Source: Cryoendolithus antarcticus (Eukaryota > Ascomycota > Dothideomycetes > Cladosporiales > Cladosporiaceae). From it: a stretch of 64,000 nucleotides of DNA. Positions 43,897 to 55,202 of this stretch are shown in pieces. Both the position numbers and the translations under genes were made by a program. Each line of letters begins with the position of its first letter. Position 1 is the first letter of the stretch. A model generated the notes under the pieces. The model saw nothing but the letters and a program-made list of their open reading frames with translations. It was not told the origin of the DNA and did not search any database. The stretch is taken from positions 620,001 to 684,000 of the forward strand of contig NAJO01000006.1 in assembly GCA_002077065.1 (NCBI GenBank). Reading direction: 5' to 3'.

Positions 43897-45669
43897 ATGT
43901 CCCTTCTCCAGCCCACGGCGAGGGCGTCACGCCTATTGTCATGTCGAGCATGTCGCCGTCCAGTCGTTTCCTATGCCATTCGAGAAAGCGGGAAGAGAAG
44001 CATGTCGGTGGAAGCTCAGCATCAGTTACTGTCTGCGGATTTGAAAGAGGCAGACCCGACAGTGTACGACATAATAACAAAGGTGCGGGATTGAAAGCTC
44101 TGATCTGCAACGCTTCATCTTACAAGACGCAGGAGAAAAGAAGACAGAAGCACTTCATAAACCTCATCCCCTCGGAGAACTTTACGAGTCAGGCTGTGTT
44201 GGATGCGCTGGGGAGTGTGATGCAGAGTATGGACAGTTCTACGCTGGGGAGAAGCCGTTCGGTCACTGACCACTGTCGAAGACAAATACTCGGAAGGATA
44301 CCCAGGCGCAAGATACTACGGCGGCAACGAGCACATTGACGAGGCCGAGAGGCTATGTCAAGCACGAGCACTGCAGACTTTTGGTGTGAAAGACACAGAA
44401 TGGGGTGTCAATGTTCAGCGTGAGCGACTCGCCGACTGGATGAGCACATGCAGACCTGACAACGATCGACAGCACTCTCCGGATCCCCCGCAAACCTGTA
44501 CGCATACTCTGCTGTCTTGAATACACATGACCGAATCATGGTAAGTCAAATCTATATCGTTAGATTGCTATCAATGACTGACACCCTCCTCGGGACTTGA
44601 CCTCCCACATGGTGGCCACCTCTCCCACGGCTACCAAACACCTACGAAGAAGATCAGCGCAATCAGCAAGTACTTCGAAACACTTCCGTACCGACTAGAT
44701 GAAAAGACAGGTCTCATCGACTACGAGAAGCTCGAAGAGCTCGCCACCCTCTACCGACCTAAGATCATCATCGCAGGCACAAGTGCATACAGCAGACTGA
44801 TCGACTATGCCCGCTTTCGCAAAATAGCAGACAAGGTCGGCGCCTACCTGCTTAGCGACATGGCCCACATTTCCGGCCTTGTAGCTGGCGGCGTCATCCC
44901 CTCACCCTTTGAATACTCCGACATAATCACCACCACGACCCACAAGTCACTCCGAGGGCCCCGTGGAGCCATGATCTTCTTCCGGAAAGGTGTCCGCTCA
45001 GCTGATAAGAAAGGCAACGAAGTTATGTACGACCTCGAGAACCCCATAAATTCCTCAGTCTTCCCTGGCCACCAAGGTGGACCTCACAACCACACCATCA
45101 CAGCCTTAGCAGTAGCCCTCCACCAAGCTCAACAACCCGAATTCAAAGATTACCAGCGAGCCGTCCTCGAAAACGCAAAAGCCCTAGCAGCCCGTCTCGG
45201 AGACGACAAGGCTTCCGGTGGTCTGAGCTACAACGTCGTCTCCGGCGGCACAGACAACCATCTCGTCCTCATAGACCTCAAAGATAAGTCCATCGACGGC
45301 GCTCGCGTGGAACGCATCCTCGAGCTCGTCGGCGTCGCAGCAAACAAGAACACCGTCCCCGGCGACCTCTCAGCCATGAAGCCAGGTGGTCTGCGCATGG
45401 GCACACCTGCTATGACGACCCGCGGTTTCCAGCCCGGCGACTTCAAGCGCGTGGCGGATATCGTGCATCGGGCTGTGAATATCACGAAGATGCTTGATGG
45501 GAAGGCTAAAGGGGAGATGGAGAAGAAGGGACGGAAGAATCCAGGGAGCGTGAATGCTTTCAGGGAGTTTGTTGGGGAGGGAGAGGAGGTCGTGGAGGTT
45601 GTTGAGTTGAGGAGAGAGGTGGAGGATTGGGTGGGGACGTTCCTTTTGCCTTGGGATAAGGGGCGGTAG
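43897..45669 (+). CDS. SHM1: Serine hydroxymethyltransferase, mitochondrial type, with a defective splice acceptor
   Basis: PLP enzyme interconverting serine and glycine while charging tetrahydrofolate. Five exons can be traced: 43897-44082, 44133-44226, 44282-44419, 44473-44540 and 44593-45669; together 520 aa. The N-terminus ([20 protein letters not shown]) is basic and Ser-rich, suggesting mitochondrial import; a second ATG in SMSVEAQHQ could give a shorter form. Landmarks are [76 protein letters not shown] and the PLP lysine in [15 protein letters not shown]. All exons are free of stops. However, intron 4 (44541-44592) starts with GTAAGT and has a ctgac branch site but ends in CG instead of AG. 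No other AG gives an open frame. This could be a substitution, an assembly error, a non-canonical intron or an early pseudogene. Confidence 0.82.
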
Positions 45670-45978
45670 GATCGTCATGTCTGTTGGATGTGAGTTGTGT
45701 CTCGAAGTTCGCTCGACACTATACTTGATCCCTTTTGCTACGCTGTTTCGATATGCACATGTTCGAGCTCGGAGCTTAGATCAACAGTGAAGGCAAGTGC
45801 GAGGTAAGGTAGGTCGCTCCTTCTTCTTGTTAAAGGCACTTTTCAGTTCTTGGTCACTCCGTACCCAGACTCGACTTCACATACCCACCTTCTATCCCTC
45901 TCCAGCTACTTCATTGTCAGTTCAGCAAATTCACCGTACCGACATTCGCATCATCACCGCATTACTACCTTCGCAGCA
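45670..45978. other. Intergenic, promoter of a small membrane-protein gene
   Basis: 309 bp with pyrimidine-rich tracts (about 45880-45920) just upstream of the next start. No gene is supported. Confidence 0.5.
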
Positions 45979-46564
45979 ATGTCCGACCTCTCATCCGTTG
46001 TCGCCACCCCGTCCATCTCCTTCATCGACGCCTCGCCTTTGCCTTACTCGCTCACAGCGCCACAACACTGGTACAACGCTTCTTATATACCCTCGGCCGC
46101 CACCATCCTATTGGCGTACAGCGCCATAAGTCTGATGATCCTTTTGAGCTTGATAAGTTGCGGCACTATTGACTGGAAGGGGAACGTAAGCCTACCTGGC
46201 CCCTTCAACCATTGTGCAGCTCTGACGACATCTGCAGCCGAACATCTCCCACATCGACCGCCGCATCCTCCATCGCTCCACTCATCGCTGGGTCACGCGA
46301 CGCAGCGATCGCCGCGGTGGTCGGTGTCAGCACATGGTGGTTCTGGGTGGCGATTTGGGGAACGGCGAGAGGATGTGGTATGATTATGGACCGCCTGACC
46401 TTGAGGCTGGTCAAGATTCTGCGGGGAACCTGATCGATGATGGGACGAGGTATGATGCTTGGAGGGAGCGCGGAATGGTCTATACGGCTGGGAGTGAGAG
46501 GTGGATCAGGAGGGTTAGCGAGGGGGATGGGTGGGAGAGGGTATTGATTAGGGGAGGTGGATGA
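45979..46564 (+). CDS. Small single-span membrane protein, 177 aa
   Basis: No family recognised. Two exons (45979-46185, 46238-46564; 52-bp GTAAGC..CAG intron) join in frame. One strong membrane segment (~38-62, ILLAYSAISLMILLSLISCG) follows a short, mildly polar N-terminus. Directly after it comes a very basic stretch containing HIDRRILHRSTHRWVTRRSD, so the C-terminus should be cytoplasmic. The tail is Gly/Asp/Trp-rich (GDLGNGERMWYDYGPP, RYDAWRERGMVYT) and has a repeated Trp/Arg/Glu pattern. Absence of a cleavable signal suggests a signal-anchor protein. Confidence 0.6.
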
Positions 46565-46850
46565 TCGTGATGATTGATGGTTGGTTGGCGATCGACGCAT
46601 GTCGAACGCTGAGTACAATGGACTCTTTAGATCCCTACCGGTCGAGCAGGTCACCAGACAATGCATTCGGCTCACTATAACTGTCTTCACTTCGCCACCA
46701 TCACTGCGCCGCCACCTGTGCTTGCACGTGCCGGCAGCCTGCAGCAGAGGTCTCGCTCTACTGATGTACTGAGTCGAGGGACGCGTGGCAGATCACAGGC
46801 AATGTCTAAGACACCTGGAACAACGACTTCGACTGTCGGAATTGTCGATA

Positions 46851-47449
46851 ATGTCGACCACGACACTCGACCAAGAGCCGATCATTAACCATCAGATCAT
46901 GGCTACCGATTCATCAGCAAGTGACAAGAATGACGATGGTGATAAGGAATCCATCACGTTGATGAACAACGCTGGGAGTAGTGATGACCACGCATCGGAC
47001 TTTGATTCAGACGACGATACGTCTGTCGAGTCATCCTGCACTACGGTCGACGATGGGAATGAGGTAAAGCCCTGCGAGAGAGCCTCGACGAGCTCGACCG
47101 AAGCCAGCGATAGCGATGAAGGGTCTGGCTATCTCAACGCCGACGAGACCGACAGCGCTATCTCATCCTGCGAGGATGACGGCGTAATTTTGCCATCTTT
47201 GAGGGATGGGCTCTATGGTGACTCCGAGCTGGAGGGTGAGCCTGCCCAGAAGTCCCATTTGAATGTGCTGCTGACTTGATTCCAGTGCACCATGGCCTTG
47301 GCATTGCCTGCGTCTCCAGATTCAGGCGCCCGATGAAGGCATCGCACCAGGCGCTGCGCTTGAAGAAGATGTGGCATGAAATCGAAGAGACGGAGCTGCT
47401 CTTCGCGCCCAAGAGGAGGGAGAGGGTTGACTTCGACTTGCGGTGGTGA
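46851..47449 (+). CDS. Acidic Ser/Asp-rich hypothetical protein, 182 aa
   Basis: No family recognised. Two exons, 46851-47235 and 47286-47449 (50-bp GTGAGC..CAG intron). Residues 1-~125 are dominated by Ser, Asp and Glu (SDFDSDDDTSVESS and similar) and should be disordered. The second exon is a compact, basic helical end (RFRRPMKASHQALRLKKMWH, then EIEETELLFAPKRRERVDFD). The contrast between exons and the exact frame across the junction support the model. An in-frame ATG ~16 codons later (IMATDSS) is an alternative start. The stop lies 51 bp from the convergent gene. Confidence 0.6.
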
Positions 47450-47500
47450 TGATCACGCTCGGTCCGGAGAAACGCTGCGGATTCAGAGCGACTGCGCTCT

Positions 47501-49415
47501 TCAACTCATTTCCGCGCCGGTATCGGCATTTCCATCAGGCACAGGATCGCGAGTGAGATAGCTCATGATAGCCCACAAGGCGCTGAAAGCTTCCACTCGG
47601 TCATCAGCATCGAACAGATTGAACCACTTGGACCTCTGCAATCTCGGCGTGCTCCAGTCGCTCTCCATCAGCGGTACACTGGGGAAGCCAACACCTGCAA
47701 GGTAGTCCAGATATGCGTCGTGTATCGTGAGCTTTAGAATGCTAATGTGGTGGTTGAGAGAAGAGACCATGAAGACCTGCTTCCTGTTAGTGGTGTTGCG
47801 CTTAACACAGTAGTGATCAGTACGCACCTCGTCGTACGGCGAATTAAGCTCTTTGCCAATCGCCATATACTCAGTCCTTTGGTCTCGCATCCCACTGCCG
47901 CATTTCAGCTCCTTCCAGAGCATCACCGGCGTGGATCTCCTGCGATTCTGCGATCTGGGATCATTCTTTGCCGCATTGACTGCTTCTTCAACCGTAAGCA
48001 TCTCGCCGTTGCCGTCCAGTCCTTGAGCATCTTCAGCCGCACCTCCAGGTCCTCCGCCCCAGCGTGGCTTCGTAGTCCACCATTCACCTTCACCAGGTTT
48101 ATTATCGGCGGTGCCCTGTCTCCTGCGGTCCTGTGCCAGAGCTAGTAGACCTCCAATCTCGCGAAGTTGGTCCAGTCTCGACTTCCCGACCATGGGCTTG
48201 CCATTTGCGTCCAAGAATCCGGTATCATTGCGAACCTGGACTCCCATGATCGGGCCTTGTATGATCCCCGCTCTAGCCTTCGCACGATCGGCTGGTACAC
48301 GCGATACGACACCGGAAAGCCGTACAGGCAAGTTCAGCTTGTCAATCTGCACGACGGGCACACGTCGAGCGATTGCGACTGAAGCCTGGAAGGGCCACAC
48401 TAGGGCTTTCATGAAGGCGCGCACAGTGTCCTGTCTATAGCTCTCGGGCATATCACGACCGGTGCCGATTCGATGGCCTTTGTACCGCATGCTTGACCGG
48501 GATGGCAGCGGAGGCGATATACTGATCTCCTTATCATTGTGATGGTTACCATGATGTGGCGTCAGTCGTCCGAGAGGTAGTGATGTACCGTGTGATAGGA
48601 TGGCGGACGACTTCGGCGTCTCACCACTCAACAGACTCATGATGGCTGCTTCGTCCTGTACGAGACTGTAGATGTTTTGGTTTCCGTTCCCGTTCGCATT
48701 GCATGGTTCGCTGACGCGTGCACGTTTCGTAGTCTTCGGGCCTCCATCGTCGTGCTCAGTCGCTGCCGTGGACTCGAAGTACTGATCAAGACTATCGTCC
48801 CAATAGCCACTCATTGACTCTAGGCCCTGCCAGAACTTCCTCATACTGGCGACGCGAGGTGCTTTCTGTCCGTCTCTAGTCGTCTTCGTGAGCGCGGCGT
48901 ACACATCTTCACTGTCATACTTGAGCTCTGCGATCTTGTCGTCAAAGTCCTTACGCTTCTTGCTCATGCTTGCATCGGCAGATGCTGCTCCTGCGTAAGA
49001 CAGTGGTGCAGTCGCCTTTGAAGATAATTTTGGCCAGTAAGACGATCCATCTTTAGCAGCAGGTACAAAATGATCAGTTGGAACATTTGACGAGATGTCG
49101 ATGTTCAGAGCTTCAAGGTGCTGATCCGTCACATCTGTCAACCTTACAAGGCGACTGAAGAGTGGTTGTAGCGGTGGTCCTGTGCTCCTTGTGTCCCACC
49201 CCACCGGGGCAGGTGTCTTGACTTGGGGAAATGTGATCTGGGTGGCCGCTGCAGGAGGCTCGCGTTCTTCGTACGGATCCGTAGCCTTGAAGCCATTGCC
49301 TGCAACGTATCGATTAGTCTCTGCAAGGACAACGAGTCGAACGCGGTAGAGAGGGAAAGATGGAAGAAGTATGTGATGGAAGAGGCGATATACCGAGGAG
49401 CATGCTTGAGAACAT
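47501..49415 (-). CDS. Uncharacterised conserved ascomycete protein, 596 aa
   Basis: I recall similar unnamed proteins in other ascomycetes but cannot name a function. My model has three exons: 49394-49415, 47828-49320 and 47501-47776. The first exon (MFSSMLL) is needed because the large frame has no ATG near its start. The second intron (47777-47827) is 51 bp, in frame and stop-free, so unspliced reading is also open; splicing joins NSPYDE to VFMVSSLNHHISILKL, which reads better. Other notable stretches are KIAELKYDSEDVYAALTKTT, RKFWQGLESMSGYWDDSLDQ, RYKGHRIGTGRDMPESYRQD, EGEWWTTKPRWGG and KWFNLFDADDRVEAFSALWA. No transmembrane or enzymatic motif is visible. Ser/His-rich linkers connect the blocks. 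Confidence 0.68.
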
Positions 49416-50111
49416 CTTAGCACCAGCAATAGTTGCCGTGGCGCTTGTGAAACGTGAGGAGTAAGGTCAGCGATCGTATGCTGCGTGTTCAAGCTTGTCG
49501 CCACCGTTGTCGTTGGCGCTAAGTGATGTACTCATCAAAGACGCTGACGGAACATCTTTGCCTCCTGAGCAGCTGTACAATCACACACGCTGCCTCCCTC
49601 GCACGCGCGGTCCAAAGGCTTTCTCCGAGATATCACCACAGTGTGCTCATGTCACCCTGTAGAGGCGAAAACGTTAGAAAATGCTAGGTATCTACTGCAC
49701 GATGCGGGTCATGCCGTTCGCAAGACTTCATCACCATTGCGAGGATACGCACACCTCGCGGTCATGATCTTCCAGCTGCCTCCGCATAGCATCCGCGTGG
49801 ACTGCGTTGATGATGAATAATGCTATCGATGGCGATGAGGTCGTCTACAGCGACAAAGATCTCATGCAGGTACAGCCGTTGAGGCCCCACCAGCGAGCTT
49901 CCCTGGGCATTCTCATGCTGAATAAACATTTCTCTAACAGCTATATAAACTCAAGTGTAGGGCTGCAGGCGGAAGCTAAGGCTCCACCATACCACGTCGA
50001 AGTAAGTTCCAAATGCCTGGCTTCACTTGTCTCTTTACACCAGTGTCTTCCGCCCCTTCCTCCGCTACGTCCTTCTCCTCGAGACAGCCCACATTGGGCC
50101 CACCTAGCAAG
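49416..50111. other. Divergent promoter region
   Basis: About 700 bp between the uncharacterised gene and the oxidoreductase. The frame feeding into the oxidoreductase is open from 50013, so the last 100 bp may be coding if the upstream start is used. Nothing else is supported. Confidence 0.45.
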
Positions 50112-51128
50112 ATGCCGATTCAATACGGCGTGGTCGGAACGGGCTGGATAACGGAGTCTTGGATCAATGCAGCAACGAAGACCGGATCATGGCAACTTCA
50201 TGCAGTCTACTCGCGCAAGCAAGAGCAGGCGGAGGCATTTGCGTCGAAGCACGGCAGCAAGACCACATACACATCGCTAGAAGAGCTAGGCGCGGACAGA
50301 GAACTACAAGCAGTCTACATTGCCTCCCCGAACAGTCATCACTACGCCCAAGCCAAGCAGATGCTGCAAGCCAAGAAGCATGTCATTCTCGAGAAGCCCG
50401 CAACTTCGACACCGGATGAGCTGGATGATCTGTTCAAGACGGCGAAGGACAATGGCGTCTCCTTGATCGAGGCATTCCGACATTTGCAAGAAGCCAATTT
50501 CGAGCTGCTGCAACGGACCATCAACGAACAGAAACGCCTTGGTCCTATCTACGGCGCAAGCTTCACCTACGCCTCGTACAGCAGTCGCTACAATAACGTC
50601 CTCGCAGGTGAGACACCCAACATCTTCAACCTCGAGTTCTCTGGCGGCAGCTTGGTCGACATCGGCGTGTACCCCGTCTCCTTCGCAGTCGCGTTGTTCG
50701 GTGCGCCTAAGACCTCCGCCTACGTCCCCTTCATCTGCCAAACAGGCGTAGACGGTGGCGGAGTAATTATATTGAAGTACGATACCTTTGGCGTGCAGAT
50801 CAACAACAGCAAAGCTTATCAAAGCTTCGCGCCTTGCGAGATCTACGGAGAGAAAGGCACGATCACCATCAATGCGACTGCAGAGCTTGAGTCGATCAAG
50901 CACTGGGATCCGAAGACGAAGCAGAGCGAGGAGCTTGCTGGACCGAAGGTGGAGGTCGAGAAGCCGAACGTGAGCATGTTCGAGGAGGCGCAGGAGTTTG
51001 CGAGGATCATTAGCGAGAATGACGTGAAGGCTCTGGCCGCGCTGGAGCGAGTGTCGCGGGATGTGATCAAGGTAACGAGTGAGATGCGACTGCAAAATGG
51101 GATCTTGTATCCGGCAGACAAGTCTTGA
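50112..51128 (+). CDS. Gfo/Idh/MocA-family NAD(P)-dependent oxidoreductase
   Basis: Cytosolic dehydrogenase of the glucose-fructose oxidoreductase/inositol dehydrogenase type; the sugar or polyol substrate is unknown. I start at the ATG at 50112 (MPIQYGVVGTGWI, 338 aa), where the Rossmann fold begins. An in-frame ATG at 50013 would add 33 Ser/Pro-rich residues and cannot be excluded. The dinucleotide loop is GVVGTGWITES. The catalytic-lysine motif is VILEKPATST (EKP), preceded by AVYIASPNSHHYAQAKQMLQ. The C-terminal alpha/beta domain follows, with FNLEFSGGSLVDIGVYPVSF (GGGxxxDxGxY-like). The overall length matches the family. It converges with CNS1, 83 bp between stops. Confidence 0.9.
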   Translation: MPIQYGVVGTGWITESWINAATKTGSWQLHAVYSRKQEQAEAFASKHGSKTTYTSLEELGADRELQAVYIASPNSHHYAQAKQMLQAKKHVILEKPATSTPDELDDLFKTAKDNGVSLIEAFRHLQEANFELLQRTINEQKRLGPIYGASFTYASYSSRYNNVLAGETPNIFNLEFSGGSLVDIGVYPVSFAVALFGAPKTSAYVPFICQTGVDGGGVIILKYDTFGVQINNSKAYQSFAPCEIYGEKGTITINATAELESIKHWDPKTKQSEELAGPKVEVEKPNVSMFEEAQEFARIISENDVKALAALERVSRDVIKVTSEMRLQNGILYPADKS

Positions 51129-51211
51129 TGACCACACTTATGGCTGAAAAGCTTCACGGCGGTCATCTCGGAATGCACTGTACAGAGTATGTACAGCCAC
51201 ATGCATATAGA

Positions 51212-52484
51212 CTATTGTTTTCCTCTTCTCAGCTTGAACTCTTCGATCCATATCGATGCCTTTGCTTTGGGCACGACATTGACCTTCACCAGCCCGTCGA
51301 GAACTTCAACCTTACCACTGCCGAGTAGCTTGAGCAGAGTGAGCTTTCGACCAGCCTTGATGAGGCCACCGGCAACTGTCTCCATGTAGCACTCCGTGCC
51401 TTCCACGCCGTACTCGCCAGTTTGGTCCCACGGCGGCGGGAGTATATACGAGAGGTGCTCGCTCAATGTCTCCGTTTCCGCACAGGCTTTGACGAAGTCA
51501 CTTTGCGCTTGTAATGGGTACAGGAAGATCACTGGGAAGCTTAGTGTCGAAGTTGGCTCAACTGGATTCTCGAGCTTTATCGTTGCGTCTTCCATATCTG
51601 GCGGGTCCTTCGTCGTTCGGCTTACAATGTTTCTTGACTTCAGCGCATACTTGAGATTACTCTCTTCGCTACGCACACGCTCTTCGCGTTCTTGCCGCGA
51701 GCGTTCGATTCCGGCAACGTGTGTCGTGCGCTTTTCAATCTTTGATTTGACAATTGCGAGCGCAGTATTCGCAGGCTCGACGCGTAGGCCACACTCACAT
51801 GCATCGAGTGCTTCTGGGAGCTTGTCCAGGGCGAGGCAAGCAGAGGCAGCACGATACCAGGCCTTCACATTCCGGGAGTTCAGCTTCAATGCTGCAGCGC
51901 AGTCACGATTACATGAGCCATAGTTTTCTGCGCCCACAGATTAGCAGGTCGCACACGTCTATTCTATTCAGTAAGGCAGTGATACTCATCTCAAGCTGGC
52001 ACAACGCTCGATTAGCATGACAAGTCTCCTCCAGACTCCTCTCCCTCTTCTCCTCGGCCACTTCATCGACCTCTTCCACCTTCATCTCCAGCTCCGCCGG
52101 AGAGGCACCGGCAGGCACCTTCGGCACTTTGAGAGCAGCCAGAGCTTTCGAGTAGAACTCTCGTGCATCAAGCCACCGCTTCTCGCGCACGGCTTCATTG
52201 CCTTGAGTCTTGAAATTTTCTGCAATCTCGGCGCGCGTGCCTTCGTAGGCAAGAGCCTTGAAGGCTTCCAGGTATTCGTTGTCTTCGTCTTCTGCCGGGA
52301 GTTCGGTCATGAAGAGGGGATAGCGGTTGAGCTCTTTGTACAGCTCATCGGCAGTGACTTGACGCTTGTTGGCGAGTGAAGGCGGAACATCGGCTGAGGC
52401 CACTTTAGGATCGAGGCGAGCTTTCGAGATCATGTCCACGATGTCAGGTGTCTCACTGGGTTGCTGCGGCGTAATGGACGCCAT
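51212..52484 (-). CDS. CNS1: TPR co-chaperone Cns1 (TTC4-like)
   Basis: Links Hsp90 and Hsp70; in yeast Cns1 is essential and assists eEF2 folding. Two exons (51986-52484 and 51212-51927) give 404 aa. The N-terminus has RYPLFMTELP and EYLEAFKALAYEGT. The TPR clamp begins with AENFKTQGNEAVREKRWLDA (~93), with FYSKALAAL, then NRALCQLEMK|NYGSCNRDCA across the intron and NVKAWYRAASACLALDKLPE. The C-terminal wheel domain typical of Cns1/TTC4 follows (FPVIFLYPLQAQSDFVKA, LPPPWDQTGEY, LKLLGSGKVEVLDGLVKVNV). Residues expected to contact the EEVD tail (Lys, Asn, Arg) are in place. It converges with the oxidoreductase gene. Confidence 0.92.
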
Positions 52485-52906
52485 CGTGGAGGAATTCTCT
52501 CGACTGCCAGTGTCGAGCGACGCTCCAGATTGTGCTATTTTGTTGGATCAATGAGCGATATGTCCTTGGCGCATCCGACTCGTGGCAGAGCTACTGATGA
52601 CTTCTTTTTTGTCAAACCGCCCTCATCTGCTGCGGCTCTGGTGCTTCAAGGACTTGTGCTATTGTGCCCTTCCGCTCAGGGACATTCCACGGAATACTAG
52701 CGAAGCCGATGCTGCTCACCATCGACTCTAATCGAGACACCGGGAACTCATAGAAGCGAACAGAAGTTTGGCTTCATGCTGACTAATCTACTCCGATGCG
52801 GTCTTGTTTAGTCCGATCGATCGAGTAGTCCGATTGACGATTCTCCTCGACGAACCCTACTTCCTTGACTTTCACAAGTCAAGCCTTCTTCGATTCAACA
52901 TCGAAG
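52485..52906. other. Divergent promoter region CNS1 / regulator
   Basis: 422 bp between divergent starts. No gene is supported. A pyrimidine-rich leader precedes the regulator start. Confidence 0.5.
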
Positions 52907-55182
52907 ATGGCAATGAGTGCGAAGCGCCGTAACGGCAGCGATGCCTCGTGTGAGCCATGTCGCCGCGCAAAGACACGCTGCGACCACGGCAAGCCAACAT
53001 GTATGAGGTGTCGTCGACGAGGCCCTGACACACGCTGCTGGGTGCGTGGCAAGTGCGTCTGCGATGCGATCATATGCTGATAGGCGCCAGTATCATCCTG
53101 CACCGCTCACACAGCGACCTGGAAGACAATCCCAGCAAATCACTTTGACCCCAGTCAGCGTTTCGTCAGCTCACTCAATTTCGTCCAAGCTCACAGTGGA
53201 AGGCGATGTCCTGTCGCCAGTCCAATATGATACGGGCGTTACATCGCCAACGCCGGATAGTAACGACTATCTCGGACCTGGCTCTGCAGGAGACGAACAC
53301 CTCACCGGGATCATGGAAGTGTTGGCGCAGCTCGCGAACTGGCAGCTTATTGAGCAGACAGCCCGCATATATCTCAGCAACTCTTCAGTGCCCATTGCAC
53401 CGGTCCCTCTGACGCTGCAAATCATGTCGTCCATACGGAATAGTAAACTGGTGGCCGCCTATCGGCGTAATGTTCGACGTACTGACGAGGGTAGAGCGAG
53501 CCAGCTGCATCATGCCCAGGAGATATTGCGAAGTAGCGCGCGCGAAGCAGTGATCACCTCCACTACGACGGTCTCGGAGCTGTGCGCCATGTACAGCGTG
53601 CCTCGGATCGAGATGATCGGCCACATATTCGCCCTTGCTGCTCGTGGTATCTGCTATCGCCTGGTTCGGGATGAGCACAAATACGAGGCGCTGGGACAGG
53701 ACTTGTTCCGATGCAGCAAGCTTGCGCAACGTCTAGCGTATGATCTAACTCCTCGTCCTACTGACGCGATGATTTGGCTGGCTCATGAGAATCTCCAAAC
53801 CTTGACCCTGATCGAAGGTGACGCGAGTGAGTATCGCAGCACGCAACTGTAACACGCTCGTTGACGACGTCGATCAGGTCTAGGCGTATGGCGCCGATTA
53901 GGTGATATCGCGAACGAGGTACTCGCACTCGGATTCCATCGCGAGGCCACACACGCGGCATCGTCCACACCCTTCTTTCTCGCGGAGATCCGGCGCAGAG
54001 TATTCAGCTCCGTGTATCAGTACGACAAAGCCTACGCCATACTGTTCGACCGTCCGCCGCGGATCGCATCACGATATGCTGATTGCAAGGCACCACTTGA
54101 TCTCTCCGATGAGCAAGTGCTTGCAGATACTCCGGAAGCACTCGAATTAATCAAGACATATGTCACCGAGGAGGGCTGGAACGTACGCGAAGGCTTTCGC
54201 AGTACCACTTGGGCTCGCATAAGATACAGTCTAGGTGCGTTCCGCGAGGAACTGATCGAACACTACCTTGGATCGGGACCAGCACCCACTGATGAGGTGC
54301 TCGAGTAGGTATTGCTGCACGCTCTCCTGTGCTTACTCGCTGACTGTCATTCCAGAGAGCTCTCGATACGCTGTTGCGCGTCACGAAGGAGTTTGCCAGC
54401 CTACTTGCAATACTCACGTGAATTGTGGAAGTCAGATCTCCCGGGGCGCGACATCTTCATGCTGGCTTCAATTCATTTGTCATACATGAAAGTCGAGCTT
54501 TACATTCGCCGTCTGATGAACCGGAACGACCCTAAGAATATACCTTGCTTCTGGGTCGTTTCGGCCAGAATGCTCGATAACGTGATTTTGATGGGCAGTA
54601 TACGTGACAAGGACGATTGTCTATCACGAGACCTTCCGGCCATCGTGAGTGCTGCATTTTACTCTTTTGCAAGGCGGTCCATGATGCTGATACGGACAGA
54701 TGTACAATTACGGGTTGCCGTGCGCTGCTACCGTAGCGCAAGCCCTACACGAGACCTCCAAGACTCCCTCCCTCCATCAATTACCTGGAGAACTCGATCG
54801 CGCATCCTTGATTCGCAATCTGTCGGTCTTTCTCTCGGATCTCGAGAGCGTCTGCGGCCCTGGCAGTCTCAATCACGAGTACTGCACCCAGGCAGCCAAA
54901 GCAATCTCCGCTACACTGGACAGTGTCCTTAACGGCACCGTGGCAAGTGACGACTTCGCAGCCGCTCTCACACCTGCCACGCCAGACGTTGGAAGCTACG
55001 CAACACCGACATCAGCATTGCCCGCGTTAGCAAACGACAAGCTCTCAGGTGGAGTCACGGGTCTGAACGACCTGGCTACATTCGACTTCACTAATTTCGA
55101 CTTCCTAAGTGCGGACCTCACCAATTGGAACCCGGACATGGACATGAGCTGGACATCGACAAACGGCGATTGGTCGCTGTAA
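52907..55182 (+). CDS. Zn2Cys6 transcription factor, 689 aa, with disturbed frame
   Basis: Nuclear regulator; targets unknown. Five exons: 52907-53041, 53091-53826, 53878-54304, 54356-54644 and 54700-55182. The zinc cluster is in exon 1, C-x2-C-x6-C-x6-C-x2-C-x8-C (from CEPCRRAKTRC to RRRGPDTRC), followed by the common YHPAPLTQR linker across intron 1. The fungal-specific domain includes ARGICYRLV..LGQDLFRCSK, LGVWRRLGDIANEVLALGFH and FFLAEIRRRVFSSVYQYDK. Exon 4 is preceded by a triple AG (AGAGAG). Using the first AG keeps one frame to the end but gives an odd segment (ELSIRCCASRRSLPAYLQ). Using the second AG gives a better helix (ALDTLLRVTKEFASLLAILT) that stops at 54419-54421. The rest (YSRELWKSDLPGRDIFMLAS) is in the first frame. 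A one-base insertion near 54409 would explain this. The tail is Asp/Asn/Phe-rich, activation-domain-like. Confidence 0.82.
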
Positions 55183-55202
55183 GGAACCCATTTATCGAAG
55201 AC

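Noticed and set aside
43897..45669. Calling the SHMT gene a plain pseudogene
   Set aside because: Only one splice base is wrong; all exons are intact, so sequence error or a non-canonical acceptor remains possible.
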